Source of the DNA: Dermacentor variabilis
Lineage: Eukaryota; Arthropoda; Arachnida; Ixodida; Ixodidae
Reading direction: 5' to 3'
DNA: 64,000 nucleotides
Assembly: GCF_050947875.1 (NCBI RefSeq)
Contig: NC_134569.1
Span: 37,494,277-37,558,276, forward strand
The translations under genes were made by a program, and so were the position numbers. Below, piece after piece: positions 46,266 through 59,672 of this stretch. Positions within the stretch are counted from its first letter, which is position 1, and every line of letters begins with the position of its first letter. A model generated the notes under the pieces. It searched no databases. It was not told the DNA's origin and was given only the letters and a program-made list of their open reading frames with translations.

Positions 46266-46599
46266 TCCACAGCGGAGCGCAGCGGTGGATGAAAGACGGC
46301 GATAGCAAAGAAAGCGCGAGGAGGAGGGTACAGCGAAAAGGTAAGAAAAGCATAGTGCCGCGCAGGTAGGGCTCTGCGGCGACAACCACTACGAGATGGC
46401 ACCAGAGTAGCGAACCGTAGTCTGTTCACCGATGGCATGCGGCGAGCGCGTCCACCAATACCATATATGGAAACAAAGCGCTGCATGAGCGAAGGTCTGT
46501 CTGCAGCGGCTGCTGTGAATCACGCACTCCCTCTCGCGATCTCCCGATTAGCGTGGCAGTCGCACCACATTTCGCTCCGTTTGCAATATGCCCCACGAG

Positions 46600-46700
46600 A
46601 GAGATTATCCGCGCCAGCCAATATATTCCGAAATGAAAACACGTATAGAGGTGCATTCAAATTTCGCATTCGGGAGTATCGTAATCGTCGGTGCAAGAAA
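46600..46700 (+). repeat. Dispersed repeat, family C, second segment
   Basis: CCAATATATTCCGAAATGAA, AACACGTATAGAGGTGC and TTTCGCATTCGGGAGTATCG, followed by TAATCGTCGGTG, match 61465-61541 closely. Confidence 0.7.
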
Positions 46701-49700
46701 ATTTTCTATGCGAATTGTGAAATGATTAACGTAGGCGATACACGAGCCAGTGTGAAGTAAGCGTGAAACATAGACGTTGTGGCAAATAAAATGAGTTTAT
46801 TGATATAACATCGTAAGATCGGTGGACACACGCTGTAAAAATAGTATAAAAGGTATAAAATACAACATGATAAACATTTAAGAGTTGTCGCTACACGAAC
46901 GCCAAGGCCAGCCAGGATAAAGAAATGTTGGCAAAGAGTACTCGTGCGCAACAGTCCTTTTAGCGCAGTGCAGACCACTTTTAACATGTACTACAATAAT
47001 TTCCATGGCTCATACCACAAGGCCTCATCACTGGAGTGCATTTCCCTTGAACTACAGCTCGCGCTGTTCCTAACCTTGCCGTTTCAAGTAAGCACTGACA
47101 AGGGCCTACGGAGACGACCAAGGGCCTCAGTTCTGCGGAGACGACCAGAGGGCTCTCCACGAGAAGAAATCTCGAGGAACCGTAATAATCTAGACTGTAA
47201 CCTGCGAAACAATTGTCAGGAAAAGAAAACTATTTCTATTTACTTTATTGTGGGCGCTAGGCGGATAAACATCTGATCATGGCCCAGTAAACATAACACG
47301 CGCCGAGTTGTAGGCTTGCACAGTCGCCATCGCAGCGTACTCGGTGCGCAATCTGGCCCAAGGACACGATAGTGGGAGTTGTAGAGTGCCGCCCATTCAT
47401 TTTCTTTTGTTACAGTAATTATCCTTCCACCTCAAAATTCATGAAGACATCTTGGACCTATGGCGGGAAACAAGCATATGCACGTAGTTTTAAGCGTCAT
47501 ATTCAAGAAAAGGTTCTCGAAACGCTATCTCCATTCGTCACGCACCCCTGGTCTTTCAACTTCACCGTCGTCCCTAAAGTATTGCGGGAAAGCGGACTTG
47601 CTGTGCACGCAGTCGATGTGCGAGCTTGTCCGAAAAGTGCGGCGTATAACAAGCGGTACGCACTTCCATCTGAGCAGCTGTCAATCGCTGCATCGTTTCA
47701 TAGTAGTAGGGCTAGCGTTAAAAAAAACACACATTAAAACCGGCTTTGTAACTTTTAAGCATTTGCACGCTATAAGCGATCCGCACTGCAGTAACGGTAA
47801 GTTGGGCCCACAGCATGTGACCAGAGATTAGTTCCGTCACCAGCAGCTTCAATGAAAACTCAGCCATGAGTCAATTCCGGCTGCTTCGGCAGACAGAGAG
47901 GAAGGAGATTCGGTGCTTGCCATTCCGGTTAACTGAGGCTACTCCGGAAGCGCCACTCAAGACGTCCGGCCGCCCAGACTTATCATACCGGAAACAATTT
48001 GGCACGCTGTGTGCAACCGCAAAACAGAAATAAACGGGCGTCCCGCGCCCAACCTTCCCGTCAAAGAACAGCACAGCGAGGACGTACGCGGACACGATTG
48101 CACATGTAAAGTGTGCGAGAAGTAAACGTGACTAGCACGCAACCAATGCCTCTCAACAACACGCGCATGGCGTACAACACTCCGCATAAGGTAATTATTA
48201 ACAATACTTTTCAACAGTACCTGCGCACGGTACAGGTAGTGCCATAAAGAGTTGGCAAAGCGCAGAAGCAAATGGCGTCAAGACACAACGCATGTAGGCG
48301 ATGTAAAACAACAACGAAACTACGGATTCATACAGTCACACACTTTGGCAGTGTTAAGGCACGTGGATGAAAGTTTTCCGAGATAAAAGTTCTTGGTCAC
48401 ACTGCAAAAGCATGCACGAGTACAAAAGATACTATGTGATGGTAAAGGCTGAGTAAAGCGGAAGGCCTCGATGTGTGGAGGCTACAAAGTCATCGTCTGA
48501 TCATAGACATATTTTTAGGACAATGACAGAACACGCTTAAAAACATTAAAACATCAACTTAGCAAGCATGCATCAGCTTAGCTCAAATGAGACTCTCATG
48601 AAACAACAATGTACCATTCAAGTAGCACACAGCAAACAAACAAAAATGCTGAAAGCTTTGTTCATAGTCATCACACTGATCCTTCAAAGGCAGGAAGGGA
48701 AAAGGAATCATCCCATTAGTAATCATAGTGGCATTTCCACAACTGCGGGCTATATTACAACCAGTCCCTATATTTCTTTTTTTTTACTTCACTATTTCCT
48801 CGCACCTAACTCAATGATTCCCAATTTTAAATATTCTGATGGACTGTTGATTTATAGCTAATCTATCAATAAAAAAATATATATATTTGTTTTCCTATGC
48901 ACGGACACCGCACCTTGCGCACGGCAGCAATGTGGCAAAGCCAACAGTCAAAGCATGAATCTATAACATGGAGAGGGAGGGTGTAGTCGGATACCCTGAC
49001 ACCTTCCAGGGCCGCCCCAACTACTGAAGGTTGCTGAGCAGAGTTCTGCTCAACTGTTCGGAGGACCTCTCCCCAACCCACTCAGAAGAAAAAATAAAAT
49101 ATTTTGTTTTGTCTAAGTGTAGCAGGTGCTGCAAAATCCATGGTTCATAATTGTAAATAGAGAAGACTACTGTCATGATATTTTAGAAATTGGACTGTCC
49201 GGCTCAGATACAAATATTGGTCAAGCCATGCCTATGCATTTACAAGGTTGTAAATTTCAAAACATATGCAGGAATTCATAAAGCACCAGAGACAATTCAG
49301 TATGGGCACTGGCATCTGATGTACAACCTTTGGACACAAATTTGATTTTGTGCACCTCACAAAATGCAATCAATGTAAGACAATTATCTGTAACAGCACC
49401 AGAGGTTTTCAGTCACTAATTACTTCAAAAACACTAACCCAACTGAGGCACATGATCAATCAAGTCACAATATGAATAGAGGATATATCCATAAAAACTG
49501 TAATTTCTAGTTGAATTAAACACTTCGTAAACGTTCATCTGAATATACGTCACTGGAAAGGCAATGCATCTAAGCACATGGTAGCATGCACATTTTGACC
49601 ACCATGTTGAGTCAAACATAACGTGCAGTTTTACGACATACAAATTGGCCATTTCTTTTGAAGCATAACGCTTGCCTTCAGTGGAACTGATCTTCATTAC

Positions 49701-49885
49701 GTCTGCTTTAATGATTTTGGGGCTGGACATGTTGAACCTTTCAGGAACAAGGAAGCACCTCATAGCCATGCACCTGTTCATTCTCTAATAACTTGTTAAG
49801 CTTAAAAGGGACAATTAATTAAAATACTACACAAAACTACTTAGTAAGCAACACTAAAAAAAAACACAAAGTATGTCACGTTTAC
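46701..49885. other. Gene-free stretch
   Basis: Open frames here are short and unlike known proteins. No named repeat is recognised between 47 and 49.9 kb. It becomes AT-rich after about 48.5 kb. Confidence 0.35.
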
Positions 49886-50101
49886 CAAGGGCAAAGGTTT
49901 CATACTTCACAAAGGACATGATAGTGGAGGACACCCCATTCAACTTCCTGCTGATATAGCTTTCTGCGATTTCATGCATTGGCAAGCCAAGAATAGTTAA
50001 CTGCTGTTTTATAAAAGGACTACTCGATTTACATTCCCCTAAAGCAAGTTCAATGTGGCAACCTCTATATGATTCATCAGGGGGAACAGAAGGACTTAAA
50101 T
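49886..50101 (-). other. Possible exon of an unknown gene
   Basis: The minus strand is open over 216 bp, bounded by an acceptor CCTACTTTGGCAG and a donor CTTG|GTAAAC. It encodes protein-like sequence (VPPDESYRGCHIELALGECK, then FIKQQLTILGLPMHEIAESY). It lies about 1.05 kb beyond the CHSY stop codon in the same orientation. I do not recognise the family and found no convincing neighbouring exon. It could belong to a separate gene, be an old repeat, or be chance. Confidence 0.3.
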
Positions 50102-51147
50102 CTGCCAAAGTAGGGCACTATATTACATGTCATGTATCGATGATATACATACATTACCAACCTTAATGGCGTTCATACAAGATTATTACGAGATTCGTGA
50201 TAGTGACATGCAATGAAGTGAAGCACAATACTCAAAGGCAAAACACTGACTGGAGACAAGTAAGCCAAGCCACTAGGGGAAAAGAAATAAAGAAAGGAAG
50301 GAATAATAAAGAAAGGAAAGAATAAAGAGCAGTATTCTTTTAATGCCATTAGCTGTGTAAGTGAAAAATTAATTTTAAAAACATGAAAAAGAATGATAAA
50401 AGCTGTAAATGAACTGACTTTTGTATTGAAAACAGTCTGTACATGAGCAGCTCATTGTAAACCTGAGCCTAAGTCAAGTGCTCCCCTGTAACCCTCTCAC
50501 TGAAAGATACAAAATAGTTTAAGAAAATGATGGCATTGGGATCTGAAATTTAATATGTGCATGGGCAACTATCAATATTTGTAAATATTATATAATTGTA
50601 CACACAAAAAGTCCCACCATCAAATCTAGAGTTTCGGAGCATCAAGGCAACACTTAACATGTGCTGCTATGCCTGTAGCAAGAAAGTGCATGAAAATTCT
50701 ATGTGGCCAAACCTCAGAGAAGACAATGCCTCAGACCAGATATGCGAGAATTGCCGTGTTCCTGCCAAATCAGTAACAGTTTCATCAAACACTGGAAATC
50801 CTGAACAGCAGTTACGTTATCATACCAGTGGAATAATCTAAAATAGCTTTGAAAACAACCAATAAACATATGTTGTAGTTGCAGCACCAAAAATGTTAAC
50901 ACTTTGCCATTTGCCGTGCAAGTGTTCACATTAAACACGAGCATGGCCTGTGGCAAGACATGCAACCATATGCTACCGGTTCACAAATACATATGTATAT
51001 AGTGCATAGACAAAGGCCATGACGAAAACGGTTGCAGTAATGAATTGTGTTTGGAACTGCTCAGGCATGACGGATCGTCAATGCCCTCTGGCCAGAGTGC
51101 GTGCCGACCTACTGTCCTCCAATGCAAAATTAAGATGCAAACTCTTC
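50102..51147 (-). other. CHSY 3' flank
   Basis: AT-rich sequence directly after the chondroitin synthase stop codon, probably its 3' UTR and beyond. No canonical AATAAA on the minus strand was found here; ATTAAA variants occur near 50549-50554 and 50339-50344. A plus-strand frame (50596-50841) with CCYACSKKVHENSMW has two CxxC pairs but no other support. Confidence 0.4.
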
Positions 51148-54100
51148 TCAGCGCCTAAAGTTCCTCGTGAGCAGCTCGTGATGCTGCTGTGCAATGATAG
51201 TGGCCAAAGTGCGCTCAGAGGCAACGCTGGTCCACTTGGTTCCTAAACACATGTCATACTGGGCAGTGGCCAGGTCACGACTGCAGCGTACCGGGTGGAA
51301 GACATGCACCAGGCCTGGGTCGGGGGCACGCACCACGGACAGGTTGGAAGCCACCATGCGGTCAAACAGGTCCACATCCTCCTTACCCCAGCCACGGATG
51401 CTGACGTCGAGCCCACCAACAGCTGCAAGGTCCGATTTGTAGATGGCAGCAATGCCAAAGCCAAACTGCCGCCAGTAGCCTTCCTCAGGGGCCACATGGG
51501 GCGGGTGTGCAGCCGAAATGCCTGTGTAGGCTGGGTCGTACTGGCTGAACACGATGGGAAAGTAAGCACTGCGGCGCCGTGCCGTATGGGCCCGGACCCT
51601 GCGCAGCACACCAGCATCGAATGCCATGTCAACGTCAATGAAGAAGAGCAGCTCATCATCTCTGAAGCGTGAGGCACCCAGCTCAAGAGCAGCGGCCCGT
51701 GAGAACTCGCCGCCATTGCCACCTGGCAGGAACTCGACGCGTGACTTGTCGTAGTCTGCCCCCAGCACCCGCTCAGCGGTCACTGTGCCCTCCAGGTCAT
51801 CGGCTTCAGCAGCGGGGTCCCGGTACTGCACCACGAGTAGGCTGCATGCGTCATCCTTGTCGAGGCACACGTCGCGGAAGGTGCGCAGGAAGCGTTCAAA
51901 TGCAGCTCGCCGGCCACACAGTGGTAGCACAAAGCGGATTGTGGCTCGCCGCCGCAACTCGTCCACAGGAGGAGTCACATCCCGAATGCGCAACTGGGTA
52001 AAGGGCTGTTGTACGTATGCGTGCCGCCGCACGGGCAGTGTCATTTTGCGGCCACGGTACTTGCGGTAGGTAAGCAGCAGGTCAAGCACATAGTCGGCAC
52101 CGTGAAGTGGGTCAACACGCAGGTAGCCATACAGCACATCCTTGAACTCAATTACGCGACCACGCTGCTTGGAGTAGCGGTTTGTGAGCTCCATCAGGTC
52201 GCTAATGACATTGTTGATGCTGATCTCGTAGTATGATTCAACGCGCCGACGCGGGTTTGTCACCTGTCACAGAAAACATTCCATGCTGTAATCAGAGGCA
52301 TAAACCAGCCATGCCAGAGTGGAAAAAATGGAATGGGAAACAATAGAAACAGTGGTGTGGAACGATTAGGTACAAAGCACAGACATCCTCTACCTGTTTG
52401 TTGCACAATATACTGTATTGTGAAACTATAAATAAAGAAGTGACAATTTCATACTCAACAACACCAACGAAGTCCTATTATATAATTTACATTGCACCTA
52501 AGAAACATCTACTTCCAACATCCAACATTACAGTTATGCTTTGCTGACAGGAGCACGTCGAACAAGGTAAGAAATGCACTGCTCTGTGGAGCCACCAACC
52601 CTATCTCAGGTTGGACCAATTCCACGGATTCTATCTCAAGTGTGCACAAATAAAACTGGGCCATAATTTTGTAGTGATGCCTTCTGCTCGATTCTGTGCC
52701 AGAGTTATCATCCATCATTCATGGCCAGCTGGTCCCATTGATACCATGGGTGGAGCATTGATCTGACCACTGACAAAGTGCGAAAAGGAATAGCACCGGA
52801 AAAGGCATTGCTACAAAATCACAGACATGCAGAGCAAAATGCCGGCACGTATCTGAGAAGTCAGTACAATGGGACATTGGTGCTTGAGGCAAGTGCATGC
52901 AATGTCATTTACAGGGATGGAAGCTGCCAAGCGAGTTATGAAGCAGCTCTGGTAGCAGCAAATTTGGCACTCAGGAGCAGGAATTGCCCATTTTGGAGCA
53001 GAAGATATGAATTTTGAACATCTTGAAGGGGCTCGCCCAAATGTCGATCCTTCTACATGAATTTTGAAGTAGCTTGGTAAAGCTCAACATGGGTGAAATA
53101 TAGGCAAATCAAGAAAGAAAGTGTTTTTTTTTTATTTGACTTTGCAAAACACTATTATGTTACTGCAAAAGTCTGCAAGGTAGAGGAAAGTTTTTGAAAG
53201 GGAAAAATTGTCAACCACCCAACAAAGGGAACCGATATGCGTTTCTCAGATACTGGATGCGCCAACTATATGTGGCCAACAAAAAAAAATTAATGAGAGC
53301 TTTACTTGAACAGCACCCACTGCATGTTGATAGGCTTTTCTTAATACCAGTTAAAGGGACCCTGGAATGATTTTGATGATATTGTACAAATGTACTGAGT
53401 CATTGGGCATTAGGCATCTTACGCATTTGAAAACTATGCGGACCAGCTAAAGATGAATTGAAGTGGCATTCTTATGATGGAGCAATCAGGAAACAAAGCT
53501 GTGCTCTCAGATTAATGAACAGGTCTATTCAGCTTATAGCTCATCAGTTTCGTTATACATTTTTGGACTCACCTGACTGCCCTATTGATAAATTTGCATC
53601 AATTAATGGTGAGCACCACGTGTGTAACGTTTCAGGATATTTTGCACGTGCACGACTTCCATTTACCACAATGTTAGTGCAGCAAACCAGCAGACTACTC
53701 ACCTGCTTTCGTGAAACTTCTTGACCAGAAATATCGAGAAGCAATTGTAATTGTCACTGAGATTTGAACTCTTGGTACTCTATTTTCTCCACAACCACAC
53801 CATATAATATCAGACTTCTGCTGCTGCAGAATGCAAGCCGAGGTTATCATGTTTCGGTTTTTGTCAACCTTAAGTTGTAAAAGGTGAAAGAATATGCAAA
53901 TGTCAGAAATGGTGCTTGCAGCAACAGTGTTTACGGTGCGACTTGCACAGACTGAGTTCGTAAATTTAAATAAACCATCATTCAGTGTCCAAAATATTGA
54001 ATGAAAAAAATAACAGACGACATTTTGCAAACGGCATCCACTGTATGTTGATGGCTGTTGTTCATGGTGGTCACTGTGAGTATTTCTTGTTCATTGCTCA

Positions 54101-57100
54101 TGAACGCATTTAATTAGCTAACTTTATAAACTTAATCTATTTCATTAGATGTCAATGAAAAAGTTGAGGAGGATGTTCATAAATGATCAATAACTGCATT
54201 TAAGGTAACCTAGGATTCACAGGTACCTTTCTTCTAATAAAAAAAAGCCCATAGTTCTTTTTTTTCTTTTTTTTATACATACGCTGTTCTTGTGGCAAAC
54301 TCCTCTGCGTTGCATAGATTGCATTGATCTCAAAGCAAACACATAAAATGAGTGGCTGCACTCTTTTCTTCTCAACGTGCCAGCAGTTTTGTTGTGCATC
54401 TTCGGTCCTGATCAAATGCGAAGTAGTGCAATCTTGTAATAGTTTTCTTTTTAAACCGTTACAAGACTGCGCCTCTGGTTTGCACATGTGTAATATGCAC
54501 AACGGGTACTAGATGGCGATGTTTACATCTAAGACTGCTGATACTACTGGTGCAGGGACACATTGACGTGTACTTTCTGAAAGATATTGCTGCTCTTATA
54601 TTATTCTTTTTTGTTTGTCATTTCTCAATGTCCTTTGCACTGGCACTTCATCAAATAAATGAGTTAAGAAATGTTAGTTAATGCAACTTAAATATTAGTT
54701 GCTTGTGCACAAACAAAACAACAAAAGAAAAAAATTAACGAACAAATGAACTCTTAAAGACTCCCTGAAAGGGTTTGGACAAATTTTGTAGACATGTAGG
54801 GTACAGCTAAAGTAAAACACTCCCGCCACAATTCAAGTGAAACATCTCATATTAAAGAGAGCTACGTGCAATTACAAGTTACACTCCTCCCTAGCCATGC
54901 TTTTTCTCCTCAACTCGTTCACCAAGTGATCAGGGCTAAGCTCTGCCTTCTCAGGCTCTATGCTATACGCTATGAGCTATACACTGAACAGACCTATTCA
55001 TTCATCTGAGAGCACAGCTTTGTTTCCTGACTACTCCGTCATAAGAATGCCAGTTTTCAATTCATCTTTAGCTGGTCCACATAGTTTGCAAATGCGCAAG
55101 ATTTACATAAAACATTCGTAATGCATCGTATAGCATAAAACAATTTTCAGTTTCCTGCGGGAAAGTTGCAATGAGTGGCCTAACACACCCACACTAAAAG
55201 GATGCCGACACTGAAACAGGTTGCTCAGGCGTGGATTACAGGGCTCTACGATAGCCAACACATGGCTGCATGGTTGCCACTGAGCAGGCACATCCAGCAA
55301 AATTGAGCGACTTCATTCGAAATTAGTGTTTTGCCGCGGGTTGGCACAGCTTAATGGTTTGGTGCAAGATGGGGCAATTGGCATAGCACTTCCATCCCTG
55401 CATTCAGCATTTTGCAAGTGATGCAGGACAGGATAACCTTGAAGCTGCCATCTGCCATGATCACAGGAAATTGCAGCAGCCAGGACAGGGTTTCAGTTAT
55501 TATGCAGCGTTGGCATATATCTATATTATCGAAACTTAAAAGATAGGTAAACTGAATGCTTACGCTGTGCGGCCTCTTTTTCGTCATTGTCTACATTTTG
55601 CACTGATGTTTCTAAATTATATTATCAGACTGCTTACATAATTAACTAATATTATGAGCTTGCTTTTTTTCACTGCATCATTGATATGCCCTAGTAGGCA
55701 GAATGCAATAGACAGGCTTTATTCAATGACACTTCATATCATATCATGACTAATGGCAACAACAACAAAATAATAATAATAAATAAGTGAATATTAATAA
55801 TTTGTGTACCTGAACAGTGCAATGCACCAACCACTTTAATCGGAACGGCTTTCTAATTTAATTGCAGGGTACAATAAACAATACTAAAATTCAAACTGAG
55901 CACAGCAGCCTTTGTAACATGTTGTGTGCAAAAAGCATAAACAACATCAATGCATCTACAAGTGCTTGTAAATGAAGCTGCAGTACATGTATGCCAGTTC
56001 TGGAAGTGAATACGTTTAATACTTGGTTTCCGCATCCACACACATATTTGGCTTGCTTGTATTTCCTCCAACCGTACATGCATAGAAAATTACCAAGGTC
56101 TTACTTGATCAGAGTAGAGGCTCTTTGCAAAGAAGTCCCATGTTAGGAGATCTTGAATTTCTCCTGGAAAGTACTTGGTAAGGGAAGGCATCTCAGAAAG
56201 GGCTGAAGATCCATTCACAATGCCCTTACACCATGGTGATGCAGCCTATTAAATATTTAAAAAAAAATGTTTATGAAAGAAGCTCCATTCCCTAAATAAC
56301 AAGGCAAAAAAAAATTAGGTGAGTAAATGCATTTATTTTGTGAATAGCCATAGTACTGCTTCAGCAGAGATATTCACTCACCGGACATATAAGTGCCAAA
56401 ATGTGAGCAGCCTATAATTAAACTTTAATAGTAGATTAATTGCTGAGCTGGTACTGTGCAAAAGTACTTTTTTTTAAATACCAATTATTTTTTTTAAAAA
56501 ACAAGAGGTGTATTACGTGCAACAAAGTTGCGTAAGAACTCTAGAAAGTTGATGGAGGTAGGTACATTGCACTCACGACAATATTAACAATGAACAGTGC
56601 TGAAATATTGGTGCTACACTCAAGATGCCCACAAATAAGCCACATGCATCGGGAAACAGTAAAATGTAGTTCTGATAGGAAACTTACAAAGAAGTATGCT
56701 GGGTGATAATATCTTAATAGACTGCCTCAGTCTTCAGTTTGTGCAATTGATTTTGATATCAGCTGCAACCGAGTTCTCAAATGAGCTTAACATTGCTACA
56801 CAAACCATTTACAACTTCGTTTAAGCTTCCACCTTTGGCTTCACTTTCCTATACTCTCAACAAGCTGACCAGAAGATGCATTGACACTCAGATGTAGGGA
56901 CTGTTTGCAATGATTCAATGGGTGTTACAGTGAGCCGTCCTCTATCTCCAGAGGTCACAAGGAATAAGGTACAGACACACTATGCTCTGTTACCCTGCTT
57001 TTTAACTCTGCCTACAGCTATTTACGACATTGTACTGTAAATGAAGAACAATCAGCCATATGCTTTCAATACATAGGGGGCTAGGCGCAATATTTTGATT

Positions 57101-58934
57101 ATAATGAAAGAAAACTGTTCTCTACTGTATGAAAATGCTAGATTACATACCATTAACCTACAGTGTGGCCGGCTTACATCTCATTTTCCTCACCATGGCA
57201 ACAGCTGCACATGCAGAGCCTGCTGCATGTAGTTTCATACCACGGTTGTAGCGTTGAGATTTGAACTGCCATTGCATTTAGTGAAGCTGATGTATTTCCT
57301 AGAGCGTCTGAATAGTAATTTATGGCACATAACTCAGAATTGTCTGCATGTCATCTCTCTCTTTTTTAAAACTGCAGCACAAGTGACTTCCAATACATGA
57401 ATTAAAAGGAATATGTTACATTAACAGCAAATTATGCATTTTGAAACCTGTTTTGGAGACATTGGCAAAGCACATATAGAGGGTCATCTGTTTAGTACTC
57501 TATGCTGGCACATAGTGCTGCTACTTCAGATTTTGTGTCACTTTAAGTGCACAAGCACATTGACACACAGTAACATATGCAAGGTTTACTCGTACCTCCT
57601 AGGAGCTGAATGCTGTCACTGTGAAACTTACTTGGGTTGGTGACACACATCCACCATAGCTCTGAGCAGCCCATCGTATTTCCCTGAGAAGCTGAAGTGA
57701 CCGATGCCTCAGCTCTTGAGCACGAAATCCACCAAAATATGCATGTACCTTGTACATTTCACGAGGGTCCTTGATAGGGTGCAGCGTTAGTGACCTGTGC
57801 ACTTCACGTCGCCTCACACGGCCTTTCAGAGCCACCTCACCGAAGAAGTTGTGATAAAAAATTGTTTGCATCTGTAACACAACAAAAAATGCTTATAAAC
57901 TAATGCAGCGGTATGACCAAGACAAATATATGAAAACCTGGCTTAAAACCACCATCGCAAGCTTTGTATGCAAGCACCACAGTTTAGGAAACATGTGCAA
58001 ATGACTTTTAACAGTGTGCACACTACCAATTAACGAAATTAGAGATCTTACTTCGTAAGACCAAGTGCAAGGAATGCCAACGTGCCGTCTGACACAACGG
58101 CCAACTTCAACATCTTCGTGGGTTGAATAAAGATGCTTCAGGCAGGTTGAGATGTGTGGAACAAGACGTCGAAGGGTCTCCCTACTGAAAAGCACACCAG
58201 GTCCACCCATGCAGAAGTTCTCATCAGGTTCAAGGCTCAACTGGCCAAATTCTTCTTTGTTTCCGAGACCAGCTTGACCAATGTACTGTGGCTTGCCTGC
58301 GTGCAATCAGAGATTCACACGACGCATCACTTTTAAGATAAGGGCATCAAGCGTAAACACAACTAAAGCAGGCCAGTAATCAACACTGCAGACACACATT
58401 ACGCTGCTAGCAAGCCGTAGACAAGAGCTGCAGTAGTTTAAGTCACTTACTTGAATTAACAGAGCGGAGGAAGCGCTCTAGTCTTTCGACGTGCACGTAA
58501 ACGTCATCGTCGCAGCGCATGAACCATTCGTACTGGTCGATATAGTGATCGTGCATATACTTGAGCATGAGAAAGGACTTCTTCTGCGGCGGATATGAAT
58601 CATCAACGCCGCGGAGAGCGACCAAAGGTAGTTTCTCCTCGCCGTCCCAATGCGACGAGCCGCTTGAGAAGAAAGCGAGCCTTCCACTCAAGGCTTTGCC
58701 CCAAGTGCGCTGGATTGCGAGAGCTCGTGTAGACAGATACTTTTCTGCCGTCATCACGCCAACGAATAGAAGGCGAGACTTTGGTGCGGCTTGTGTTCGT
58801 TTAAAAGGAGATGTGTCACAAAAACTTTCGCTATTGAGCCATAGTAAGATCTGACTAGTGATCACGAATCCAATAAGGGTGCCGGCAAACAGGCTAATGG
58901 CTGGAGACAAAACACCCAGTCCGGAGCTCTTCAT
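51148..58934 (-). CDS. CHSY1: Chondroitin sulfate synthase (CHSY type)
   Basis: Type II Golgi enzyme expected to build the chondroitin chain by alternating GlcA and GalNAc transfer. Five exons join in frame: 58934-58451, 58296-58052, 57871-57632, 56245-56105 and 52263-51148, giving 741 residues (vertebrate CHSY1 is about 800). Residues 12-33 form the membrane anchor. The first transferase domain has SRLLFVGVMTAEKYLSTRA and the metal-binding DDD at 142-144. Exon 2 carries EPDENFCMGGPGVLFSRETL and THEDVEVGRCVR, exon 3 SLTLHPIKDP, and exon 4 DLLTWDFFAKSLYSDQ, where the family has a similar Trp/Phe/Tyr segment. Exon 5 holds the second domain with VPVRRHAYVQQ-like LPVRRHAYVQQ, GGEFSRAAALELG, DVD at 580-582, YFPIVFSQYDP and GWGKEDVDLFDRM (661-). 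All key motifs of both domains are present, so both activities are likely. Exon 5 is far richer in GC than the introns. The symbol denotes the family; CHSY1 versus CHSY3 was not resolved. Confidence 0.95.
52670..52790 (+). repeat. Dispersed repeat, family C, copy 2
   Basis: GTGATGCCTTCTGCTCGATT, CATTCATGGCCAGCTGGTCC and TCTGACCACTGACAAAGTGC parallel the copy at 46.14-46.27 kb. It lies in CHSY intron 4. Confidence 0.6.
53345..53545 (+). repeat. Inverted dispersed repeat, arm 1 (family F)
   Basis: Starts TTAAAGGGACCCTGGAATG and runs through CGGACCAGCTAAAGATGAAT to GCTGTGCTCTCAGATTAATG. The segment from about 53410 onward is the reverse complement of 54980-55085. It lies in CHSY intron 4. Confidence 0.75.
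54757..55090 (-). repeat. Inverted dispersed repeat, arm 2 (family F)
   Basis: A longer copy of the same repeat, on the opposite strand. One end begins TTAAAGACTCCCTGAAAGG, close to the start of arm 1, so the element itself may have inverted ends. The pair is 1.2 kb apart in CHSY intron 4. Confidence 0.7.
55091..56104. other. Part of CHSY intron 4
   Basis: AT-rich intron sequence between the last two CHSY exons with no exon or known repeat recognised. Confidence 0.5.
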
Positions 58935-59480
58935 CGTATCCCGCACCCAACGAGCCGGCGAGCTCTACAGCAGCGCACCTTCAAGTTCAGTCAACGGCAA
59001 ACGAAAGTTCTGACACTTCTGTCGGTGACGCACATTAGCGATCTAGATGTCTAAGTTTGCAAATGGGCTACGAAAACTTGTTTCGGGACGGCTGCACACT
59101 AGCCACACAACCGAGCGCGAGCCATAGAATAAAGAACCAACTTTGCGCGAGCGGCGCGAGTGCCGCGCGGGACCGAGGAGTGAAAGGGGACAAAACAAGC
59201 AGCCCTCAAAAAGTTATGGTTTCATTTTCATCACTGTTTCCAGACACCCATGTGGCTGAGCTCCGCGTATGGCGGTACACTCATCAACGCTGCGTACACG
59301 GGCTCGGGCAAACCGGGCGCAGCGGCCTGTGGTTACTCTGCGCTGGGAGAAGGGGTAGAGGGAAAGAAAGAGGCGCGTGATGGGTGACGATAACTAGTGA
59401 AAGAGGATGTAAAACATACCGTTAGCAATTTGGACAACTCAAAGCCTACCATGAAGTTGCACAGTACAGGCCTGTGCTTT
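58935..59480. promoter_or_regulatory. CHSY upstream region
   Basis: CpG-rich sequence (about 58.94-59.35 kb) before the CHSY start codon, as expected for a TATA-less housekeeping promoter. I see no clear TATA box. The exact start site is unknown. Confidence 0.4.
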
Positions 59481-59672
59481 TTATGAAATCAAGTAAGGCC
59501 TGGATGGCCTTAAAGACCAATTTATAACGTCTGGCCAAGGGCCTAAAATAACGTCCGCCGACAGCTGCGGGCTATCGAGGCGCGTAATGACCAACTTTTG
59601 ACCGTCTTCCACGTATTGAGGGCAGTCACACATCACACGACCAATAGTCTCATTCACATCGCGCAACTCAGT
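59481..59672 (-). mobile_element. RNase H-type LINE C-terminal fragment
   Basis: The minus strand encodes ETIGRVMCDCPQYVEDGQKL and VILGPWPDVINW. This matches the usual end of I/R1-type LINE proteins, where a 'tleHiLc.CP.Y' zinc-like block is followed by 'iLGpWp'. Only about 190 bp are recognisable. Confidence 0.65.

Noticed and set aside
50596..50841. Plus-strand frame with two CxxC pairs, possible zinc finger
   Set aside because: Lies in the probable CHSY 3' UTR on the opposite strand; no splice sites or family match.
51295..52069. Plus-strand frames opposite CHSY exon 5
   Set aside because: Antisense shadows of a conserved coding exon.
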